In this document: one piece after another, positions 32,793 to 38,144 of the stretch | Layout of the letters: every line of letters begins with the position of its first letter | Position numbering within the stretch: the stretch's first letter is position 1 | Assembly: GCA_003559575.1 (NCBI GenBank) | Contig: PWKZ01000005.1 | Coordinates: 1 to 38,144, forward strand | Reading direction: 5' to 3' | DNA from: Bradymonadales bacterium | GTDB lineage: Bacteria > Myxococcota_A > UBA9042 > PWKZ01 | DNA: 38,144 nt | Notes under the pieces: generated by a model | Database searches by the model: none | Seen by the model: only the letters and a program-made list of their open reading frames with translations | Told to the model about the DNA's origin: nothing | Translations under genes and position numbers: made by a program

Positions 32793-35020
32793 GAGTTCAA
32801 CAGCTCGAGATAACGAATCATGATGCTGCGCTGCCCCACATGCGGGAAATCCACCAGGACGCAGTCTTCTCGCCCGCCGACGATGGTGCCGATCCCGAAG
32901 CTCGAGTGGCGCACTCGCCGCCCGCGCGCCTCCTCGAGCGTGAGCCCCTCGCACGGCTCAATTACCTCCGGAACAATGCCCTCCGGATCCCCATCAACAT
33001 CGCGAGATCTTCTCTCGGCGCCCATCTTGAAGCTCAGGCTGCCCGGCGCGATGGCGACAAGCCCGGCCGGCAGCTCGTTCAGGAACCGCGACGGCGCCTG
33101 GTAGGCAAGCTCATCCCAATGGCGTCGCGACTGCGCGAAGGTAATAAAAACCCGCTTGCGCGCGCGGGTCAGCGCCACGTAGAACAGGCGCCGCTCCTCC
33201 TCCACCCCGCCCTCGTCAAGCCGAGAGTTGGAGTGAGGAAAGATGCCCTCCTCGAGCCCGCTGACGATGGCCACCTCGAACTCGAGCCCCTTGGCGGCGT
33301 GGACCGTCATCAAAGTCACGCGCTGCTCTTCTTCGGTCATCGTATCCAGGTGGGTCAGGAGCGCGACCTCGTCGAGATATGCCTTGAGCGAAGGATCCTG
33401 GGCGCGCTCACAGAACTCGGCCACCGAGCTGACGAGCTCCATCAAGTTATCGTGTCGGCCCTGGGCTTCGACGTCCTCGCCCGCGTGCGACAAATACTGG
33501 CTCAGGTAGCCGCTCCGATCGAACAGCGCCTTGACCACCTCCAGTGCCGTGGCGTGGCTCTGGAGCGCGCCAACCGAGGTCAGCATGTGGTGAAAGTCAC
33601 GCAAGCGCGTCTCGCCGCGCTTGATGGCCGAAGCGCAGGTCGGGATGGCCTCGAAGGCCCCCACCCCCCGCGCTCCGGCCAGCTCGAGAAGCCTCCCGAC
33701 GGTGACCGGGCCGATGCCGCGTTTGGGCTTGTTGACCACCCGCGCAAAGGCGATGTCGTCCTTGGGATTGACCAGCAAACGCAGGTAGGCGAGCACATCC
33801 TTGACCTCGGCGCGCTCGAAGAAGCGGATCCCGCCGACGACCCGATAGGGGATGCTCTCGCGCCCGAGCGCCTCTTCGAAGAGGCGACTTTGGGCGTTGG
33901 TGCGGTAGAGGACGGCGATCTCGTTCAGGGGCGTCGCCACTCCCTCTGAGCGCACCAACGCGGCCACACGAGCCGCCTCCTCCCGGTCGGATTGGCAGAG
34001 ACAGAGGCTTAGCTTCTCCCCGGGCGCCGTGGAGGTCCAGAGGCGCTTGGCGTGGCGCTTGCGATTGCGGGCGATCAATTCGCCGGCGGCCTCCAGGATG
34101 ATTCCCGTCGAGCGGTAGTTTTGCTCGAGCCTCACGATGTGCGCGGAATCGAAGAGATTGGGAAAGTTCAGGATGTTCTCGATCCGCGCGCCGCGCCAAC
34201 TGTAGATCGACTGATCGTCATCGCCGACCACCGTGAGCCCCGCGCCGCTCCCGCGCTCTGAGTCCGCCACCAGCATTCGGATGAGTCGCCCCTGGATCTC
34301 GTCCGTGTCCTGGAACTCGTCCACCAAAACGTAACGCCAGCGGCGCTGATAATCGGCCAGCAGCAGCGGGTAACTCATAAACATCTTGACCACCCGCCAC
34401 AGGAGGTCGCCGAAATCAACCGCGTTCATTGCGCTCATCCGGCGCTCATAGCTCGGATAGAGCCGGGCCGCGAGATGCTCACTGGCCGATTGCGCGCGCC
34501 CGGACTCACCAACCCAGTCGCCGGCCGACACCTCTTCGGGGCCGAGGCCGCGTCGTTTGAATTGCTCGATCAGATTAGCTATCGCCGCCGGGCGAATTCG
34601 CTGGGGGTCGACGTCGTTGTCGATCATGACCCGCTTGATGACCGCCTCCTGATCGGCCACGTCATAGACCACGAACCCCGGTCGCAGCCCGGCAAGCGAA
34701 GAGTGGCGCCGCAGCACTCTCAGCCCCACCGCGTGAAACGTCCCGATCGTGGCCCGCTCGGCCCGCTCACCGAGCAACCGCACCGCCCGGTGGCGCATCT
34801 CGCGCGCCGCCTTGTTGGTGAAAGTGAGCGCCAACAGTGACTCGGGTGGATAACCGCAGCGCGCGGCGAGGTAGGAGAGCTTGTGCGTGATGACCCGTGT
34901 CTTGCCGCTGCCGGCACCGGCGAGCACCAACACCGGACGATCGACGGTCTCGACGGCGTCGCGCTGCGCCGCGTTCAAATCGGCCAGAAGATCGCCATTC
35001 AATGTCTCGTCCGCGATCAT
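32789..35020 (-). CDS. pcrA: UvrD/PcrA-type superfamily 1 DNA helicase
   Basis: The protein is 743 residues from the ATG at 35020, whose last template base is shared with the glmU-like stop; a TTG one codon upstream is less likely. Motifs are the Q-motif region LNAAQRDAV (15-23), Walker A AGAGSGKT (34-41), FTNKAAREM (67-75), GTFHA (93-97), DEFQDTD (234-240), [13 protein letters not shown] (266-278), and [11 protein letters not shown] plus VALTRARKR in the C-terminal half. Residues 699-743 form a Tudor-like end ([13 protein letters not shown]...), as in PcrA, where it contacts RNA polymerase. It unwinds DNA 3'-to-5' in repair, replication-fork rescue and removal of recombinase. Overlaps on both sides couple it to glmU and to the topoisomerase-RecQ gene. 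Confidence 0.96.
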   Translation of the reverse strand: MIADETLNGDLLADLNAAQRDAVETVDRPVLVLAGAGSGKTRVITHKLSYLAARCGYPPESLLALTFTNKAAREMRHRAVRLLGERAERATIGTFHAVGLRVLRRHSSLAGLRPGFVVYDVADQEAVIKRVMIDNDVDPQRIRPAAIANLIEQFKRRGLGPEEVSAGDWVGESGRAQSASEHLAARLYPSYERRMSAMNAVDFGDLLWRVVKMFMSYPLLLADYQRRWRYVLVDEFQDTDEIQGRLIRMLVADSERGSGAGLTVVGDDDQSIYSWRGARIENILNFPNLFDSAHIVRLEQNYRSTGIILEAAGELIARNRKRHAKRLWTSTAPGEKLSLCLCQSDREEAARVAALVRSEGVATPLNEIAVLYRTNAQSRLFEEALGRESIPYRVVGGIRFFERAEVKDVLAYLRLLVNPKDDIAFARVVNKPKRGIGPVTVGRLLELAGARGVGAFEAIPTCASAIKRGETRLRDFHHMLTSVGALQSHATALEVVKALFDRSGYLSQYLSHAGEDVEAQGRHDNLMELVSSVAEFCERAQDPSLKAYLDEVALLTHLDTMTEEEQRVTLMTVHAAKGLEFEVAIVSGLEEGIFPHSNSRLDEGGVEEERRLFYVALTRARKRVFITFAQSRRHWDELAYQAPSRFLNELPAGLVAIAPGSLSFKMGAERRSRDVDGDPEGIVPEVIEPCEGLTLEEARGRRVRHSSFGIGTIVGGREDCVLVDFPHVGQRSIMIRYLELLNS

Positions 35021-36048
35021 CAACCCTTACTCTCCAGGCGAACTGTGAGCGGCGAGACCTGCGCGCCCGCCGGCACGAGCGCGCCGTGCAACACTGCGTT
35101 GGCTCCCACTCGGGCCTCTTCGCCGAGCACGGTGTCGACCAGCACCGCCCCGGGGCCGACCGACGCGCCCGTGGCAAGGCGGGTGGCGCCCCGTAGCATG
35201 ACGCCCGGCCCAACGACACAGTCTCGCGCAAGCTCCACCTGCGGCTCGATCCATGTGGTGCGAGGATCTTCGAAGGTCACCCCGGCCAGCATCCACTGTT
35301 CAAGCAGCCGTCGGCAGAGCACGCGCGCCGCCGACGCCAACTCGACCCGGTTGTTGACCCCCTGCATCTCGCCCGGGTGGTCGAGCGTCGACGCGAAGAC
35401 CTTGCGCCCCCGCGCCACCATCCACGCCACAATGTCGGTCAAGTAGAGCTCCCCTTGCGCGTTGTCGTTTCGCACCTCCGAGAGCGCCTGAAACAGATCG
35501 CTCCGCCGCGCCAGATAGGCGCCCACGTTCACCTCCCGCACACGCATCTCCTCCGGCGACGCGTCGCGCGCCTCACGGATGGCCCGCACCTCGGAGTCGG
35601 CCCCGCGCAACACACGGCCGTACTGTCCGCCGTCGGACAACTTGCAGGAGGCGAACAAGAGATCCGCGCACCGCTCGCGGTAGGTCTGCACCAAGCGTGC
35701 CAAGCTCTCAGCGCGCAACAGCGGCAGGTCGGCGTTCAAGAGCAGCAGGTGATCCCACCCGCGAGTGGCCTCGCGCGCCGCCAGCACCGCGTCGGCGGTG
35801 CCGCGGGGCGCGGCCTGCACCGCGAAGGTGAGATCCGGCGCGCCGACGTGCTCCGCGAGCGTCCGCGCGACATCGTCCTGATCGGGGCCGATGACCATCA
35901 CAATCGGCCGCGCCCCGACCTCGGCGGCGAGGGTCGCCGGCCATAGGGCGAGCGGTCGGCCCAACAACGAGTGAAGCGCCTTGGGACGCCTGGAAGACAT
36001 GCGGGTGCCCCGGCCGGCAGCCAGGACCACGGCGCCCAAACCATCCAT
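35020..36048 (-). CDS. glmU: GlmU-like nucleotidyltransferase, shortened acetyltransferase half
   Basis: This 342-residue protein compares with about 455 for normal GlmU. The ATG at 36048 has a G-rich site 8 nt upstream. The pyrophosphorylase domain is intact: VVLAAGRGTRM (7-17) with Lys23, QAAPRGTADAV (78-88), NADLPLL (105-111), GQYGRV (141-146), and GELYLTD (199-205) followed by GVNNRVEL. It should form UDP-N-acetylglucosamine from GlcNAc-1-phosphate and UTP. From about 253 a left-handed beta-helix begins (WIEPQVELARDCVVGPGVML...). It stops after a few coils, so the acetyl-CoA site and catalytic histidine of the second domain are missing. The stop overlaps the pcrA start by one base, and nothing suggests a frameshift. 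Glucosamine-1-phosphate acetylation must be done by another protein, or the substrate differs. Confidence 0.88.
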   Translation of the reverse strand: MDGLGAVVLAAGRGTRMSSRRPKALHSLLGRPLALWPATLAAEVGARPIVMVIGPDQDDVARTLAEHVGAPDLTFAVQAAPRGTADAVLAAREATRGWDHLLLLNADLPLLRAESLARLVQTYRERCADLLFASCKLSDGGQYGRVLRGADSEVRAIREARDASPEEMRVREVNVGAYLARRSDLFQALSEVRNDNAQGELYLTDIVAWMVARGRKVFASTLDHPGEMQGVNNRVELASAARVLCRRLLEQWMLAGVTFEDPRTTWIEPQVELARDCVVGPGVMLRGATRLATGASVGPGAVLVDTVLGEEARVGANAVLHGALVPAGAQVSPLTVRLESKG

Positions 36049-36091
36049 CGTTCAAGCCCCCCTTGTCATTAAAAATTCGGAGAAAATGTGC

Positions 36092-37834
36092 TCAATCGTT
36101 TTCAGGCACCCTGTCATTAGTCCAACGGTGGGTCATCGGAAAACGCCGCTCCTTGCCAAAAGCTCGTGGAGTGACCTTGGGCCCGATGGCGCCTTGGCGA
36201 CGCTTATACTCATTTTGTTCCACGAGCCCGACAATCCTCCCCACCAACGCGGAGTCGATCCCGTGGGCCTTGGCGATGGCGGAGGGGCGTCGATCCTCCT
36301 CGAGATAGTCGGTCAGGATCGCGTCGAGCACGGGATAAGGACAAAGCGCGTCCTCGTCGCGCTGATCTTCACGAAGCTCGGCCGAGGGCGGCCGCTCGAT
36401 TGTGCTCGTGGGAATGAGCGCGCGCCCGGCGCGCTCGTTCACATGGCGCGCCAGCTCGAAGACGGTGGTCTTGTAGACGTCCTTGAGGGGCGCGAATCCG
36501 CCCACCATGTCGCCATAGAGGGTACAGTAACCAACAGCCGACTCGCTCTTGTTGCCGGCGGCCAACACGAGGCGGTGCCGCTTGTTGGACAGTGCCATCA
36601 GCAGGGTCCCTCGGGCACGCGCCTGGAGGTTCTCCTCGGTGACGTCGCGCGGCGCGGCGCCAAAAAGCGGAGAGAGCGCCTGCTCGAACGCGTCTGTGAC
36701 GGGCTCGATGGGGAGGGAGAAAAACTCGATCTCGAGATTATCCGCCAGCAAACGCGCGTCATCACGAGTGGCCGCGCTATTATGGCGCGACGGCATGGTC
36801 ACCCCGGTCACTTGCGCGCGCCCCAGCGCCTCGACCGCAATCGCCGCTGTCAGCGCCGAGTCGATCCCGCCGGACAGGCCGATCAAGACGCCGCCGAAGC
36901 CATTTTTCGCCACATAGTCGCGCACCCCGAGCACCAACGCCTGATAGAGTTCTTCAAGCGGCGCGAGCGGCTCCGTGACGCTCGGCGCCGGCAGCGGCGG
37001 GAGGGGGTCGGCCGCGGCGCCGGAGTCGAGCGTCGCCGCCTCCAGGGTGAGCGCTCCGGCGCGCGCCACTTGCCCGGGTCGCGCGCGATGCTGGGCGCCC
37101 AAAGTCTGCTGGTCGTCGAGATCGACGACCAGCAGCTCCTCGGCGAAGGACGCCGCCCGCGCGAGCACGCGCCCATCCGCGCCGAAGAAGGCGCTCCCGC
37201 CGTCGAAGACCAGCTCGTCCTGACCGCCGACCAGGTTGACGAAGGCCACCGGCACGCGGTTCTCATAAGCCCGCACGGCGAACAACTCCTCGCGGCGGGC
37301 GCGCTTGCCCAAGTGGTAGGGCGACGCGCTCAGGTTGACCAGCAGCCGCGCGCGACCGCCAAGGGTGGCGTCGGCCCAAGGCCCGGCCGGTTGCCAGAGA
37401 TCTTCACAGACGGTCACCGCGAACGGGATGTCGTTCAGGGTGTAGACCGGCACATGCGCACCAGGCTGGAAGTAGCGCCGCTCGTCGAAGACACCGTAGT
37501 TGGGCAAATGGATCTTGCGGTAGATGTGCCGCACCCGCCCATGCTGAATGACGGCGGCGGCGTTGTAGAGATCGGCTTGCCCCACCACCGTGCCGACTAT
37601 CACGACCATCTCGCCGACCTCGGCGGCCACGAGCCGAAGCGCGCGCGCGCAGTCGTCGATGAACGCCGGCGCGTGCAACAGATCCTCGGGGGGATAGCCA
37701 CACAGCGCCAGCTCGGGGAACACCAGGAGCTGGACTCGCGCCGCCGCCGCGGTCTCGATTTGGGACAGGATCTTGGCGCTGTTGCCTGCGAAGTCTCCCA
37801 CCGTGGCGTTGATCTGTGCCATCGCGACACGCAT
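36092..37834 (-). CDS. nadE: Glutamine-dependent NAD+ synthetase
   Basis: The 580-residue two-domain enzyme starts at the ATG at 37834 behind a GGGGG stretch. The N-terminal nitrilase-type glutaminase domain has the triad Glu41 (FPELALCGYPPEDL), Lys107 (YRKIHLPNYGVFDERRYF) and Cys143 (TVCEDLW). The C-terminal synthetase domain has the PP-loop LSGGIDSAL (320-328), followed by VTMPSRHNS, ATP contacts NKSE and YGDMVGGF, and the C-terminal EYKRRQGAIGPKVT. It amidates nicotinic-acid adenine dinucleotide with ammonia tunnelled from glutamine. It is the first visible gene of the leftward nadE-glmU-pcrA-topB/recQ chain, with 43 bp to glmU. Confidence 0.96.
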   Translation of the reverse strand: MRVAMAQINATVGDFAGNSAKILSQIETAAAARVQLLVFPELALCGYPPEDLLHAPAFIDDCARALRLVAAEVGEMVVIVGTVVGQADLYNAAAVIQHGRVRHIYRKIHLPNYGVFDERRYFQPGAHVPVYTLNDIPFAVTVCEDLWQPAGPWADATLGGRARLLVNLSASPYHLGKRARREELFAVRAYENRVPVAFVNLVGGQDELVFDGGSAFFGADGRVLARAASFAEELLVVDLDDQQTLGAQHRARPGQVARAGALTLEAATLDSGAAADPLPPLPAPSVTEPLAPLEELYQALVLGVRDYVAKNGFGGVLIGLSGGIDSALTAAIAVEALGRAQVTGVTMPSRHNSAATRDDARLLADNLEIEFFSLPIEPVTDAFEQALSPLFGAAPRDVTEENLQARARGTLLMALSNKRHRLVLAAGNKSESAVGYCTLYGDMVGGFAPLKDVYKTTVFELARHVNERAGRALIPTSTIERPPSAELREDQRDEDALCPYPVLDAILTDYLEEDRRPSAIAKAHGIDSALVGRIVGLVEQNEYKRRQGAIGPKVTPRAFGKERRFPMTHRWTNDRVPEND

Positions 37835-38063
37835 CTCACCCCCAACTCAAATGCGCTCGGCTACCGCGCCACCGGCAACCGGAGAGGGTCTTCTCCGATG
37901 GGCGAAACCTCGCTCATGGTAGAGGAGCCCCGCCTCGACCGCAATCCCTATGCATCTGGCCAAATGAGCGGCCACCTTTGCAGCCGACACTCCTCCGCCC
38001 GGGCCGAATCAGGCGTTTCACGACAACGATCACGAGGTGTGCCCGTGACGTGCCCTGAGGCGC

Positions 38064-38098
38064 GCTGACCCCCGGCAGCTCTGCTGCCGGGGGTCAGC
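38064..38098. other. Perfect hairpin, 16-bp arms
   Basis: GCTGACCCCCGGCAGC, a TCT loop, and its exact reverse complement. No U-tract follows on either strand, so it is not a classical terminator. It runs directly into the 19-bp CAGCTGATAGCTGATAGCT repeat (3-4 bp shared), suggesting both belong to one repeat element. Confidence 0.85.
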
Positions 38099-38113
38099 TG
38101 ATAGCTGATAGCT
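38095..38113 (+). repeat. 19-bp CAGCTGATAGCTGATAGCT repeat, copy 2
   Basis: Identical to 2364-2382 and in the same orientation. It follows a strong hairpin here and the dispersed repeat there. Confidence 0.9.
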
Positions 38114-38144
38114 CAAAGCTTTGAATTCAACGAGGCGCGCGGCG

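Larger units (their letters stand above)
37835..38144. other. Right-edge intergenic region
   Basis: No gene is supported. A 56-codon plus-strand frame (37899-38068, beginning MGETSLMVEEPRLDRNPYAS) follows a GGAGAGGGTCTTCTCC inverted repeat, but it is not recognised and its composition is not convincing. The region must include the nadE promoter; I see no clear boxes. The right end has a strong hairpin and a 19-bp repeat, listed separately. Confidence 0.45.

Noticed and set aside
28650-32954. Longer start of the topoisomerase-RecQ gene at 32954
   Set aside because: The extra 54 residues overlap the pcrA end in another frame and look non-protein; the family N-terminus [12 protein letters not shown] fits the ATG at 32792.
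35981-38068. 695-codon plus-strand frame opposite nadE
   Set aside because: nadE on the other strand has all catalytic residues; this frame is its mirror and has no recognisable protein.
38064-38098. Hairpin as a rho-independent terminator
   Set aside because: Neither strand has a U-tract after the stem, and no gene ends beside it within the window.

Overview
This is a gene-dense, mostly high-GC stretch of bacterial chromosome. One counted 60-base line in the sbcD gene (27241-27300) is 43/60 G+C. Nothing in it is phage- or plasmid-like: no transposase, integrase, CRISPR array, rRNA or tRNA was found. Leaderless-type starts are rare, Shine-Dalgarno sites are clear, GTG and TTG starts are common, and an AMIN-domain protein with a signal peptide is present. 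Together these suggest a high-GC Gram-negative, probably an uncultured Myxococcota/Desulfobacterota- or Acidobacteriota-like lineage. The phylum cannot be fixed from the sequence alone.

Left end (1-9851). A truncated gene for a lysine/alanine-repeat protein with a family-2-like glycosyltransferase domain lies downstream of an exported AMIN-domain protein; both are on the minus strand. Divergently, on the plus strand, runs a cluster of four genes. The first encodes a protein with a CHAT-prodomain-like N-terminus and TPR-like helices. The second is a large TPR/HEAT protein with a SEC-C-associated C-terminal region. The third is a secreted S9 prolyl-oligopeptidase-type peptidase, and the fourth is YigZ. 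The first two are not recognised as any named system and are the best candidates here for something undescribed.

Middle left (9803-13225, minus). A divergent YchF GTPase, a fatty-acyl-CoA/AMP ligase and a HIT-family hydrolase.

Lower-GC block (13436-18607, minus). Counted lines here run 28/60 and 32/60 G+C. Three overlapping genes encode a CoA-transferase/hydrolase fused to a GNAT acetyltransferase, a fused alpha-beta ADP-forming acyl-CoA synthetase, and a BioD-like/DRTGG protein of the phosphotransacetylase N-terminal type. They form a compact acyl-CoA energy-conservation module that looks horizontally acquired. A roughly 1 kb region with only small or degraded ORFs, a short tandem repeat and three stem-loops separates it from the next operon.

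Middle right (19569-22786, plus). A TATAAT-type promoter precedes the three-gene oxidoreductase module: a GlpA-like flavoprotein with a BFD-type iron-sulfur domain, an NAD/FAD oxidoreductase, and a DUF1667 cysteine protein.

Right (22783-37834, minus). This half is dominated by DNA repair. A methyltransferase, SbcD and SbcC are packed together. Upstream of them, nadE, a shortened glmU, pcrA and a giant topoisomerase III-RecQ-HRDC fusion are chained by 1-4 nt overlaps or short gaps. The fusion unites both enzymes of the bacterial/eukaryotic dissolvasome in one polypeptide, and is produced next to a UvrD-type helicase.

Non-coding. A roughly 150-bp dispersed repeat occurs twice in direct orientation, with a third, inverted partial copy. 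A 19-bp repeat appears at both ends of the window, and a perfect 16-bp-arm hairpin sits at the right edge.
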